Assembly (NCBI RefSeq): GCF_020921035.1
Contig: NC_063151.1
Coordinates: forward strand, 24,496,934 to 24,560,933
Length of the DNA: 64,000 nucleotides
Direction: 5' to 3'
Origin: Rhodamnia argentea
Lineage: Eukaryota > Streptophyta > Magnoliopsida > Myrtales > Myrtaceae
Made by a program: the position numbers and the translations under genes. The stretch's first letter is position 1, and the number at the start of each line of letters is the position of its first letter. The notes under the pieces are model-generated. The model saw only the letters and a list, made by a program, of their open reading frames with translations. It was not told the origin of the DNA and made no database searches. Below, piece after piece: positions 19,101 through 30,302 of the stretch.

Positions 19101-19578
19101 CGGGTATCTCGCCGGCCAGCGAGTTCGAGAACAAGCTCAAGAAGCTCAAATTCTGAAGCCTGCTCAAGTCGTCCTTAATTTCCCCAGTGAACCCATTTTG
19201 GGACATGTCCAAGTACTCAAGACGGGAACAGTTCCCCAACTGCGAAGGAATCTCACCAGTGAAATTGTTGTTGCTAAAATCAAGGACCTGCAAGTGGGCC
19301 AAGGACCCGATTTCGGGTCCTACACGACCCGAAACCCCATAGCTCGAGAGGTTCAGAGAGACCACATTGTGAGCAGAGTCGCACTCTACACCGACCCACT
19401 GACAGGGGCTGGGATTGGAGGAGTTCCAGCTAGAGCTTATAGAGAAGGGCACATCAGTCCAGCGAGCCATGAGAGAGAGTAGTGGAATGAGGCCGTCGTG
19501 GTTCAAAGAAGAGACGGTGAGCGTCGGCACAGAGAAGCAAAGTAAAAGCAAGAAACGGGCGAAAACGAACTCCATCAT
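16170..19578 (-). CDS. LRR receptor-like kinase, LRR-XI / PEPR (INRPK1-like) clade
   Basis: Plasma-membrane receptor kinase, two exons: 19578-16614 and 16522-16170, separated by a 91-nt GT-AG intron that interrupts the APE-like motif (GYMAP|EN). 3318 nt, 1105 aa. From the N-terminus: signal peptide (about 1-22), LRR N-cap with CQWVGVEC, roughly 25 LRRs of the 24-residue plant type (LSGxIP), a transmembrane helix at about 761-787, then a kinase. The kinase has Gly823xGly825xxGly828, Lys844, His940-Arg941-Asp942 and Asp960-Phe-Gly. It is an RD kinase with all catalytic residues present. The kinase and the PVSAL-like ectodomain order resemble PEPR1/2, receptors for plant elicitor peptides. The ligand is inferred only: INRPK1-type relatives have unclear ligands. 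Start is the tandem ATG at 19578; the longer frame to 19623 starts at GTG. Confidence 0.92.
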
Positions 19579-20278
19579 TCGAGAAAAGACTGGAAGTGTT
19601 GCTGAGGAACTTGGGGAACTCACTTACCCAGCTGCTAGCTGCAGTTTTCTGAGACACCCAGCTTCTGAATTCTCACTTGGAACAGCTTTACCCTGTCCTC
19701 CTCCCCCTACTTAAAGAAAGTTTCTAGCAATGCTGGGATTTGAGAGAGAGAGAGAGAGTTTTTCGGTGGGAGGCGCTAGATACAGGAGAAATAACTGCAA
19801 AGTTGGGATTTTTAATGCTGGTAGCGAGTAGGCAGAGAAGTCGCTGCGGGTCCTCTCTCTCTCTTCACCTTCAATGGCGGTTCTATGAAACAAAAGTTCT
19901 CTGTCGGATTACGGTACCTCCTCCCAAAGCTTTCTGCTTTTGGACATGGCTTTTGGTTTTACATTTTTTAACGTTTCCCAAGCTTGATCCTCGGCACGCA
20001 TTCGTCGACAAAAGACTTGAATTTGAGTCCACGTTTGACCATAATCAAAGGTGGAATTCCACAGGTTCACACTGTACCAACCAAGGAGGATCAGAGAGGA
20101 GCGCTAGTTGCTACTGCTACTGCTACTGCTACCTCCATTAGCATGGACACTGCCTGTCTGGTTGGGCCACGTGGGCCACAAGTTTCAGAAAGAGTTATGA
20201 GCAACCGTGTGAATTTTGCATGGAAATCGCCTGACTTTTTATTTTCTTTTATTTATTGGTTTTTTACGGGAAAATAAT
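19579..20278. other. Upstream region of the receptor kinase gene
   Basis: Contains a GA run at 19742-19758, consistent with a leader on the minus strand, and a G-box CACGTG within GGCCACGTGGGCC at about 20165-20177. The plus frame at 19740-20141 has no recognisable domain. The G-box is a candidate bZIP/bHLH binding site; no function can be shown from sequence alone. Confidence 0.45.
20109..20132. repeat. Four tandem TGCTAC hexamers
   Basis: Perfect 6-bp repeat, four units, upstream of the receptor kinase gene. Simple repeat with no obvious role. Confidence 0.85.
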
Positions 20279-21590
20279 ATTAATAGTTCTCAAAATTTTG
20301 ACTCATTGCACAATGCTATGCTTGAACTTTTAATTCATTTGGTTTGATTTTTGAATTATTACTGAATATTTAATTTAGTCCCGAAACTCTCAATTTGTTC
20401 AATCTACTCCCTCAACTTTCCATAATAAAAGTCAAAACGGTCTTTAGATACTATTCACAAGTGCACATAATTACGTTGTCATGTGAATTCTAGAATACTA
20501 CCTTTTGACATTTTTTCTCTTCATAGATGTTGTGATGGTTTCATTTAATTATATACTAGATTACGATCTCTATAATAGTGAGTAGAATCTCATTGAAAGG
20601 TCAATCGTATTGATATCCTACTATTTCAATTCCTTAATTTATGGATTTAACTAAATTTAATTAAAAAACATGAAACCCGATAGCTTGAAAAATTTTTATC
20701 TAAAGAATTAGGAACAAAATTTAGATTAATATGAGTACAAATTTGTATAAGTAAATTAATATTGTTCTCATATTGTCTTTTGAAAATATTTATTCTTAAT
20801 TTGAAAGAAATATCAACACGAGGTTCTACTTTCCATTATAGATATCTAAACATATTTTTATAGGTGGAACAATCGCGATATTTATAATAACCAAAAAGGT
20901 AAGAAAAAAAGCAATATAAGGATAGCATATCTTTTTGAATCTATAAAATAGATTGAAATGAACAAATATTTCGATCCGGGCAATACTATAATTATGAAAA
21001 TTTGTGAATGGCAACACCAAAGAATTGATTCGACTATATGGAAGCTGATGGACTAGATTGAATATTATAATTGTGGAAATTTGTGAATAGGGTGTACCTG
21101 CGCGAGGGTTAAGGGTGGGTTTGTCCTTTGGAAAGAGCTTTGGGGGAAAAATAGATTGGGTTGTTCTAAGAGGAATAGTGGCGAGTTGTACAAATGCTAC
21201 TTCTAAATATCGAACCAAGCTCACCCTAAATCCAGTGGGCCCTACCCCATTCTTCAAGGGACGCTATCGAATTAATAATTGTCCGTCCCTGTCGGAATCC
21301 GCCGCACAAATCCTTGGAATTACTGTGGGAGGCTATTGATTGACGCTGAGGATGACGACGTCCAAGCAAAAGAAACGAAATTGCACCGACCATCCTAAAC
21401 AATTTACCTAACGCGAGTCAATAATTACGTATTTGAAAACATGCAATTAAGTTCTACGCGTTTTTTTTTTTTTTTTGGGGGTGCAATTTGATCATTCCGG
21501 CAAAACACGATCGAATTTGCTGGTGTGGCATGCTAATAGCTCGAGGAAAAATTTCAAATGAAGACTTGAATACTTTCAAATTTTTTAATA
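20279..21590. other. AT-rich spacer, no gene seen
   Basis: Highly AT-rich. The stretch at about 20280-20450 has the 'aatttagtcc...ctcaactttcc' wording of old MITE or LTR fragments that recur in plant genomes. No supported coding frame. Confidence 0.4.
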
Positions 21591-21597
21591 AGAGCAT

Positions 21598-22095
21598 GAA
21601 CAATGATATTTTTCGTTATTTTCTTTTTTTATTTTTTTCCTAGCTTCTCGTAGTTGGTCGGTCTCAAGCAATGGCCACCCTAGAGGCCGGCCAGGGCTTG
21701 GCCTAGGTAGGGCGAAGGTCGCCTCGCTCGGGCAAGGGCCCCACTCGGGCGAGCTGAGGGTTGCCCTCGCCAACCTCACCTGGGTGATTATAAAAGCAAG
21801 GGAGTTTTAGGGAAGAGCAATGTCGTCTTCATCGAGAGGGTGATGGATCTTCTCGTCCTTGATGTCATCTTCGTGTTCAATAGCCATTTTGCAGCTTCCT
21901 CCTGCTCCTCTTCCTCCCCATCGCGACTAGCGAGGTCGGCGAGGATCGCCCTCGGCTTGCTCGTCCTCGCCTAGCCCTCGCTGGTGGCCAGCCCGATCAC
22001 CTACGAAAAGTTAGGGAAAAAGGAAAAAAAAAGAACAAAAAAACTATAAAATGAAATGACGAAAATGCCATTGATCATACTCTTCTTTGAAATAA
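21598..22095. mobile_element. Non-autonomous element with long inverted ends and GC-rich core
   Basis: The left segment at about 21600-21690 (ATATTTTTCG ... CTTCTCGTAG ... GGCCACC) is the imperfect reverse complement of about 21985-22075 (GGTGGCCAG ... CCTACGAAAAG ... CGAAAATGCC). The core is GC-rich with repeated CTCGCC/GGGCGA words. Weaker inverse similarity continues outward on both sides, so the true ends may be near 21540 and 22140. Long inverted repeats suggest a Mutator-like or foldback element. No transposase seen and no target-site duplication confirmed. Confidence 0.6.
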
Positions 22096-22139
22096 TGAAG
22101 GCACTTAAAATCTTTATTTGAGAAAATGAACACATTTCA

Positions 22140-25068
22140 AATTTTATTTAAATTTGTTTTCAAAATTCGACGGGACTTTTTTTCCCTTCCTTTTTTTAAC
22201 TTTTTAACATGGGCCATGACAGAAAGTGAATTGAGGTTCAAAAGTCTAACACGATTGGGGTGTGGGTGGGGTTGTTAAAAAGGATCAACTAAAAATGTCC
22301 CCACCTTTGTTTGACTAACAACTGAAAAAGAGTTAGTTTTGCACTAATCAAATGGCTAAAAACTGTAAAGCAACTTCACCCCAGATAACATAATCCAGAC
22401 GTAACATAAATTAATTGTTTACCATGACCCTTTTAGTCAGCGCGCGTGCTTGTCCGTTCATACTTCATCGTCTATTTTCACACTTCCCCATAAAACGACA
22501 CTAGATTTGCTCACGTGAACAGATTATCTTGGTGGTCTGGAATTCTAATCGGAAAAAAAATTAATAAAATACGATATGAAATCCAAAAATTTTATAACAT
22601 CACATCAGCAATTTGATAAATCGCGCGAATAAAATCTCACGTCATATCATAATAAGCATATTTACTGACTCCAAGATTGAATGGATTAACAAATTAAAAA
22701 GATCGACCCCCAAAAAAAAAAAGGACTTTAACGAATTGTAAAGAAAAATTACGCTCGATTAGGTTTTTTACTAACAATAGGAGAAGAAAAATTTTTATTG
22801 TTTCTCAAATGAATTAATAATTTTCGCAAGAAATTGAGAATCATAAGAACCAAAGAAGATAAAGAAGATGAAACAGAAATCACGCGGTCCAAAGAAAAGT
22901 TACGAAAGGGGTATTTAATAGGTAAATGACTAATGGTAAGGATACATAACGGTGTTTTACTATTGACCTGGGAAAACTACGAATCATAAAATTCACAAAA
23001 GTTACCGAACGAAAATTACTACCTCCTGAGGAAACTTACAAGATAAAAAATAAACAGGTGAACTTCCGAAGGAATGTTGTGATCAATTTACTATTGACCA
23101 ATGTCTATTTTTACTACTTGTGGAATATTACGAATCATAGAAAACACGTAAAACTTACAACAATGAGAAAGAAATTACGTCATCTTAAGATGTTACAAAG
23201 GATATTTAACGGGGAAACTATCTTCAGCGAGGACAGATAAATTCTTTGCCTGCTTTGTTGCCAATGAAAGTATTGACAGATAAATACAGGCGAAAATAAA
23301 CTAAAGAACTCCCTCGAATGTCCATCTAATATGTCTACAGAGTAGAGATGTAAACTTCAATACCATCTGTTTTCTTCTTTTAATTTTTTTTTTCCTACAG
23401 AACACAAATCCAAATTCACGAGTCTGCGAAACAACGATTATACCATGCCATCGTGAGTGGCACGCTCGACTCTGTTGATCAGATCGGCGGAGGCATTACT
23501 AGCTTCAAAGACTCCACTCTCTCTCTCACCGTAAGACGAATTACAGGACTAGCTGAACTATACAGATGAGGGTGAGATAACTAGCAGAGCAAGGAATGGG
23601 AGTGTCAACTGCAACCACCAGCGATCAGGTGGCACATCTGCATATAATAGAGAAAACCGCCCTGCATTCTGTACGTGGTGTAAAAGGAAGACCCTCCTGG
23701 CATGTAGGAAGAGAGTCATGAGCAAAAGAGAAAAGAGATTTAGATTAATCACTTGAAGGAATGCAACCTAGTAGCTATGCTAACAGATGCACAACAATAG
23801 CAGATACTCTATGAAAGCCCATGATCCGGTTCTAGCTTTCGTGTGCCAAACCAGAGCATAAGGTCACCATGTTACGAAGGAAGATTTCCCGGAAAGAATA
23901 AGAAATTACCTTAGAAGACCTCAATTATCGAGATCGAGACATAAAATCAATGTACTCTTGGGGTTCTTTGTGACAGCATGGAGCAATGAACTCTCCTCCT
24001 GAAATATCAAGAGAAATCAATTAAACATTCAGTGAAGTAAATTAACACTGTGGCATAAACAACTTTTCTTAATAAATCATGAACAAGACCCTCGCACCAC
24101 TTCCAAGTATTACCCTCCATCTCTGATGGGCCAAGAAAACAAATAAGGAAAAGAAACCAAGGAAGATAGGCAATGAAGACCCCCAATATCAGAATGTGGG
24201 CAGCATTGTGGTTGCTCTGGATGGGACCAAATTGCAAGATTCATTAAGATTAGGATTTTCTGCATCATGACACCTGCAGCAGATTGCAGTCCAGCAGAAG
24301 CCATTTCAAATGAAGAGAAAGGTACTTCAGATCTCTCGACAACGTCAGGCCGGCACAAAATGAGTTGATTCTTTCTGAATTATCATCCCATGCGTATCAA
24401 TTACTGATAAAAGGATCTTGAAGGAAGTCGAATCAGGCGTGGCTATAAAATCATAGTTGCATGACTCGCATTGACCATTTCAACAGAAACTCAAGTACCT
24501 GGAACCAGGAAGGAAGTTATGACTGCTGTGGAAGAGGATCCATGACAAACAAGTTTTGAGTGAAAAAATAACAATTAGCTTGTCATGCTTCAGTCAACAA
24601 GTTGCACAACTACATGCCAGTCCAAAATTTACACCAACTCTTAATCACTGAAAATAAAAAAAAAAAAAATCTTCATAAATTTTATAACTAACCTTCATGG
24701 AGGCAGATTACTCCTTCCAACCTTTCATCCTAATTTATGCAAGGAAATTTTCTGCCAATTCATCAAGACGCCATTTCAAGCACTCTAATGTACACAACCT
24801 TGTCGAATCTCCCTTCTGAGATAGCACTTGTAGATGATGCCAATATGCAATACTAAAAAGCATTAACCAAGTTTTCTAAGTTCATCTCCAAAAAACGTAG
24901 AAAATAGGAGAGACTGATGCGATCCTAGAATAGCGAAAAACAACAAAGAAGAAAGGTACCTCAATATCGTCCCCCAAGATATGTACCATTGACAAGCAGA
25001 TTTTCCTCGGTACCGATAATCACAGGTTGCTGTTGCTTTAGCTCTGTACTTCGTCCACTAATCATTCC
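22140..25068. other. Spacer downstream of the PPR gene
   Basis: AT-rich sequence with degenerate direct repeats around 22960-23160 (ACTATTGACC ... ACGAATCAT wording appears twice). The part nearest 25068 should be the PPR 3'UTR. Minus frames at 24007-24358 have no recognisable domain. No gene supported. Confidence 0.4.
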
Positions 25069-27078
25069 TCAACCCACTGAAACAGCCCTGTCTGACATGT
25101 CCTCAGAGCAAGATGCGTCTGAAGACAAATTACTTTCTGAAAGGCTTGAGGGAATTAAATAATGTATATCTCCTCCTATACGTGCATCCGGCGCAAGTCC
25201 ATGACTACATAATGCATTTTCCTCAGCAGGAAACAATCCCAAATCTCTCATCTCGATTAACAGACCAAAAGCCAAATGTGTACCGTGTGATCTGGAAAGA
25301 AAACTACATATCCTATTAAAATTATTAGAGCTTAATACTATCCTCCCATCGACCATTTCGCGCAGTATATGGGTCACCATTTTGGCATCTTTATCTTTGC
25401 AAAATCCAGAGATCATCATATTATACACTTGTGTATCAGGAGATATGCCAACCCCCTTCATCTCATCATACAAGGCAATAACGTCATGACCTCTACCGCC
25501 CCTAAAAAGTCCACGAATGGCCACTGTGTAGGATACAACATCCACCTCATATTTCTCCTCTATGGCTTTCCTGAAAAATCTAATTGCTTGATGGCATCTA
25601 CCAACTTTGATTAGACCATTGATGATGGTTGTATGCACATGACCATCAAGATCAGAACCACTCCTTACAATACCCTTATATACATTTATTGCTTCACCAA
25701 TTCTTCTTGCTCCACAAAGTCCGCTCAACAATCCAACAAAACTGTACTTGTCTGGTGTGAAACCACTATCGATCAGATCGTCATACAAATCTACAGCCCT
25801 GGATGGTAACCCAGCCTTGCAAAAGTAACTCAAACGAGAGTTATAAAGCACTAGGTCTGCCTCAGTGTCAAGTTCAATCACTGACTTGGGCACAAGAGAG
25901 AACCTCCTCAAACGACAAAGGGTCGTCAACAATGAGCAGATGGTGTAACAATCAGGTACCAGATTTCGTTCAGATAGACTAATGAAAATACCAAGTGCGT
26001 CATCACAACGCCCATTCTTACAGAAACAATCTATGAGTACATTACAAAGAACCAAGTCAGGAGCATTCCCTTTTGACTCCATGATACTTAATATCTTCAA
26101 TGCACAATTAACCATCTGGGATTCCATGAATCCCTTTATTAGAGAAGTGTAAGTAACAACATTAGGGGTACAGCCACTGTCACCCATCTTCCCCAACAAA
26201 TATACTGCCATATCAAATCGCTGTAGCCGACAAAACCCATTTATTAGCATGCTCCACGCATTTACAGATACAGCACCACCCATCGTTATCATTAGTGTCA
26301 ACACTTGAGTTGCCTCTACTAACCTACACTTCTTTACAAAAGCATTTAAAACCATCTCAAGCGTCGCAATATTAGGATAAAAACCATTCTTCAACATACT
26401 TCTGATAACATCCCTTATTTTACTGGGCTCATCTACTTTACACAAATTACACAACGCAATATTATAAGACAAAAAGTTCGGAACCTGAGTCTGCTTCAAG
26501 ACCTCAAGAGCAACATCAACCCGTCCCATCTTGAACAGCACATCCATCCATATGTTGCGTGCAAACGTGTTGGGAGTGAAACCAAACCTCGCCATTTGCT
26601 CGAAAGTCTCGAGGACCAACTCATACAATCCTCCATGCCAGTAAATCCTCAACAGAAGAAGGAAAGTCTGCGCCTTTTTCGCGCACCCAATATTCTCCAG
26701 CTCCCCAACAATGCAGCTCACGGTCCCGTAGCGATTTCCAAGTCGCACAACCACATTAACCATGTGATCAAACGAACGCCGATCGTGAAAATAGTCAGGT
26801 AGCTTAGCGCACCACAGAAAGAATCTCAGAGCAATCAAATCGGAGGGGCAGCTCGACAAAGTGGAGCACACGACGTCGGGGGTCAGAGCGAGCTTCTTCT
26901 TATCGGCGAATTGGCGAATTTGTCGGAGGTTCTCTCGGGAAGAAGAGGCGTGAGCCCTGCAAATGGAGGATTGAGCGGGTGACGAAAGAGGGAGATCAAC
27001 GTGAGACAAGAAGCGAAGTCTCCGGAGGGTGTGCATTCGAGCACAGCGACGCGATGTCCATTGACATCGCCATAACAT
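25069..27078 (-). CDS. P-class pentatricopeptide repeat protein, probably mitochondrial
   Basis: Intronless, 669 aa. PPR proteins of this class bind organellar RNA in a sequence-specific way and act in its processing, stability or translation. About 12-13 consecutive 35-residue repeats can be read from around residue 165 to 600; examples are PNVVTYTSLIKGFMES, PDLVLCNVLIDCFCKNGRCD and PDTQVYNMMISGFCKDKD. The first ~45 residues are Arg-rich and lack acidic residues (MLWRCQWTSRRCARMHTLRR), which suggests a mitochondrial presequence. No E, DYW or SMR domain follows the repeats, so it is not an editing-type DYW protein. The tail is acidic and Ser-rich. The RNA target cannot be read reliably by eye. 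Confidence 0.92.
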   Translation of the reverse strand: MLWRCQWTSRRCARMHTLRRLRFLSHVDLPLSSPAQSSICRAHASSSRENLRQIRQFADKKKLALTPDVVCSTLSSCPSDLIALRFFLWCAKLPDYFHDRRSFDHMVNVVVRLGNRYGTVSCIVGELENIGCAKKAQTFLLLLRIYWHGGLYELVLETFEQMARFGFTPNTFARNIWMDVLFKMGRVDVALEVLKQTQVPNFLSYNIALCNLCKVDEPSKIRDVIRSMLKNGFYPNIATLEMVLNAFVKKCRLVEATQVLTLMITMGGAVSVNAWSMLINGFCRLQRFDMAVYLLGKMGDSGCTPNVVTYTSLIKGFMESQMVNCALKILSIMESKGNAPDLVLCNVLIDCFCKNGRCDDALGIFISLSERNLVPDCYTICSLLTTLCRLRRFSLVPKSVIELDTEADLVLYNSRLSYFCKAGLPSRAVDLYDDLIDSGFTPDKYSFVGLLSGLCGARRIGEAINVYKGIVRSGSDLDGHVHTTIINGLIKVGRCHQAIRFFRKAIEEKYEVDVVSYTVAIRGLFRGGRGHDVIALYDEMKGVGISPDTQVYNMMISGFCKDKDAKMVTHILREMVDGRIVLSSNNFNRICSFLSRSHGTHLAFGLLIEMRDLGLFPAEENALCSHGLAPDARIGGDIHYLIPSSLSESNLSSDASCSEDMSDRAVSVG

Positions 27079-27340
27079 TGCTCGCCGAATTCATATCATA
27101 AGCTCGGCGCGCGAGGGGGAACAACTGTGGATTGCCACGAAGAAGGGGTTTTGCATCTGTTAAACCCTAGTAGAGAGCGAGATTTGTCTGACAACGCATG
27201 AACATTAATTTTACAAAAAAAAATGGGGATAAAAATAAATCCTGCTGGCATTCGATCCCAAAGCTTGGCCGTTAGATCAAATTCATTCAATCTCAACCGT
27301 CCCTACTTTTAAAAGGGTTCCATTTCCGGTTTATTTCCGG
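27079..27340. promoter_or_regulatory. Upstream region of the PPR gene
   Basis: Contains AAACCCTAG at about 27162-27170, close to the plant telo-box AAACCCTAA, about 85-90 nt upstream of the start codon. Telo-box-like motifs are frequent near starts of housekeeping and organelle-related genes. Weak evidence. Confidence 0.35.
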
Positions 27341-30302
27341 TTCCCTTTTTTTTCTTAATTAGGGGTAAATGCAACAAAAATCCTAAAACTACTCTTGAAA
27401 ATGCAATTTTTAGTTGCTGCAATCAAATCCTAAGCTTGTAATATTGTTGTAATTAAGAGCCTCCATTAAATACGTCGAAAGTAATGGGATAGACTGACTT
27501 TATTTTACGTGGTTATTTACTTAACTGAAGTTGTCCAAGGTGGAACTAGAGCGATAGAGTTTCTTCCCCTTTAACCCTTCAAAGCATCAAGCGGCATCAA
27601 TCGAGTAAATACCGAGCCTCGTATTGAATTGCATTCCCTAATTACAGCGTGATGCCAAATCAAAGAATGGTGATCAAAAGAATGAGGTCCCCAACATCTA
27701 AATCAAGTGGCATAACTCCTAGGTCATCTTGAAGCTAATATGCTATTGTGATCTTCAATCACCAAATTCTCCGGGCAAAGACAAGGAAAAAGGCATGAAG
27801 AAGGTTCCATGGTTGTGCTCAGGTTGATACGAGGGTTCTTGTGATTTTCTCATGCAGGTTGAAATGAAGATATTAAGTCAAGCAAGGACATGATACTTGA
27901 CCTCCTTGCAAGAGAATTGAGTACGGTGCAAATCAAGCCAGTTGAGGCGCGGGGGACTTGACATGAGCTCGCTACTAGCTGAAATCGAGATTCAAATGGT
28001 ACAACATAGATGTTCGAAAGACGAGATCGCATGAGTGAAGAAAGAAAAGATGATACATTAATTGGCGTTTGTTCTTTGCATATGTTGTGTCTCCTCTGTT
28101 TGGTTGAGATACTTGGCGAGTAGAGTTGAGATGCTTACTAAAGGCTCAAGTGAATTAGAGATGTTTCGACATGAATGTAGGCAACTCTTCTTGAGATCAT
28201 ATCAATGAAACTTCTATGTTTTTAATACCGAATGTGTAACATCCAGTTCTTTTCCGATCAAATCAACAGATAATTTTGAAAAAACTACAGATTTGAAGGA
28301 AACATCCGTCAACCAATCGACCGATGAAGCTGCATCAAATCAATGAACAATGAACAAAGAGCGCACCAGTTTGCACCAAAAGCCCTTAACCGCCAAACAT
28401 CAAACAGAGTCATTACATCGACTATAAGTTTGCTCCATATTCAGAAAAGAAAAGAAAACACCAAAAGAAGCCGGAACATCTTAACAAAGTGTATGGAGCC
28501 AAATCTACAGCTGCCGTCTCTTGTGGTCTCGCAAGTTTCGCCTTCACATGATTCATAAGTCCCGAACTTTTCCTCTCGTTCCCTTTATTTTCTTGCCAGC
28601 AGCATCAGCAACAATCTTTCGAGAAGAAATCCTAGCATGAGATTGACAAAGGTTGTGCACTAGCCTGAGGGTTTAGATTTGATAATGGTTGTCGCTGTGA
28701 TGGTGCCTTTTGCCTCCGAAGCTCTTGAAACTCATTTGTTTAACACCCTCAACGATTTTGCACCAATTTGTTCCAGACTACATAACAGTGGACACTTTCT
28801 TAGCACTTGTTGATCTAATCTCGGGCTCCATCTAAAGTTTGAATTGCCAAACTTCAAAATACCAATTGACTTTACCGATAAGAATAAGGTCTGGCATCAC
28901 CTAGGCTTGCACATGAAAAGTGCAAATAGCCGAAATTCGCAGAAAATGAAGCCATCCAACTCCCTCGTTAGGTGTTTCGTACTGACACCTCCGGGCTTAT
29001 GCGCAACAGGCATTCATAGAAGCAAATTCTGTACCTAATCCAACTTTTCTGGCACGATGCACATGCAAAAATGATGCTGATCTCAAAGGGCAAGATACTG
29101 AAGCTCAAAATGATGATCCAATTACAAGTTCTGTAGCAAACGCGACCATACAGTTCCAAAGCTGCGTTATTTCATCCAGTATCCTGCCTCAATGCCGAAA
29201 CCTAAGCAACTTTTTGTTCTTCAGACATGAGTATTGCTTACCGTCCCATTACTGCAATGATCTCTTTAACTAAGAAACCATAATAACTATTCCACTGCTA
29301 TGGGAATGCTGCCACGTTTGTATCAGCCATATCCCAAACTATAGAATTTGCAACAGAAAAATTAAACAAATTGGAGGATTGAGCGAGCGCATCATGTCAG
29401 GAACTGACTTTGAAATTTCAAGTTCATACATCAGAAAGCTCTTATCACTACGGTCATCCTAAAATGAATCTGCTGGAGATATGCCTCAAAAGAGCTTTCA
29501 GCTCTGTTCTAAATTCAAGATAAGATCTGCCCTGTGGATCTGTCAAACTTATGGAGGGACGTTAATCTAAGAGCACTCCTTCCTAAAAGCAAAATCACCT
29601 GTTAGAAAAAGCAGCTGCACCGCTTGGACCTCCTCAGAAGTACGGCGCTTTCTCATTTGTTAATTACCAAGCCTGTACCAAAGTCACAGCAACTTGTAAT
29701 CTCGATTCTCTGAATAATTCTGCTAAAACAGTGTAATGACTTTCCTTGCTTGGGACACAAGGATATTCAATTTGCAATATGTCTATGACCAATGTTGTTA
29801 TCATGGCAAGAGTAATGCTATGAGACAGTTGAAGATGATAGAGGGTATTTTTCCAATGTCTGAATGTCGTTATCTCCTTGTGTCCATGATATGTTTAGGC
29901 TTTCAATAGCCCACTAAATCTGCATGACATGTCATCTACCGATGGACTTTGTGATTGTTTATGTCAATGAACTGAATGGCAATTGAGGTGCTAAAGCAAA
30001 TAAACCAAATATAGTGCAGACTGATGCACCAGACAAACGTACAGATAAATATGTCAACCTCTATAAACTAATCCAGGCAAAAGTATGTCCCGCTTAACAA
30101 ATGCATGACTTCAGTAAATATAACATGGCCAGATGACATGTTAATGATACAACTATCTAGGGGGTCTCATCCATATGTAGAGAGAGATGCCAATGTTCAT
30201 GACTTGATGGTGAATGGATGCATGGAACAGCTGCAAGATGCATCCTAGGATGAGGTAGTTCGATTCTGTTGAGCATGAGAAACAGAGTACGTCCCCTTCA
30301 AG
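27341..30302. other. Intergenic region between the PPR and RRM genes
   Basis: About 3 kb without a supported gene. 27356-27560 has the 'gcaacaaaaatcctaaaact ... aatcaaatcc' wording of old MITE-like repeats. The last few hundred bases before 30302 should be the RRM gene 3'UTR. Short frames at 27850-28032, 28343-28558 and 28844-29159 show no domain. Confidence 0.45.

Noticed and set aside
19579-19623. Longer N-terminus for the receptor kinase (15 extra residues)
   Set aside because: The frame opens with GTG, not ATG; the tandem ATG at 19578-19573 is directly followed by a good signal peptide.
20163-20180. G-box as a proven light or ABA element of the receptor kinase
   Set aside because: CACGTG is present about 590 nt upstream of the start codon, but a 6-bp motif alone cannot support a regulatory claim.
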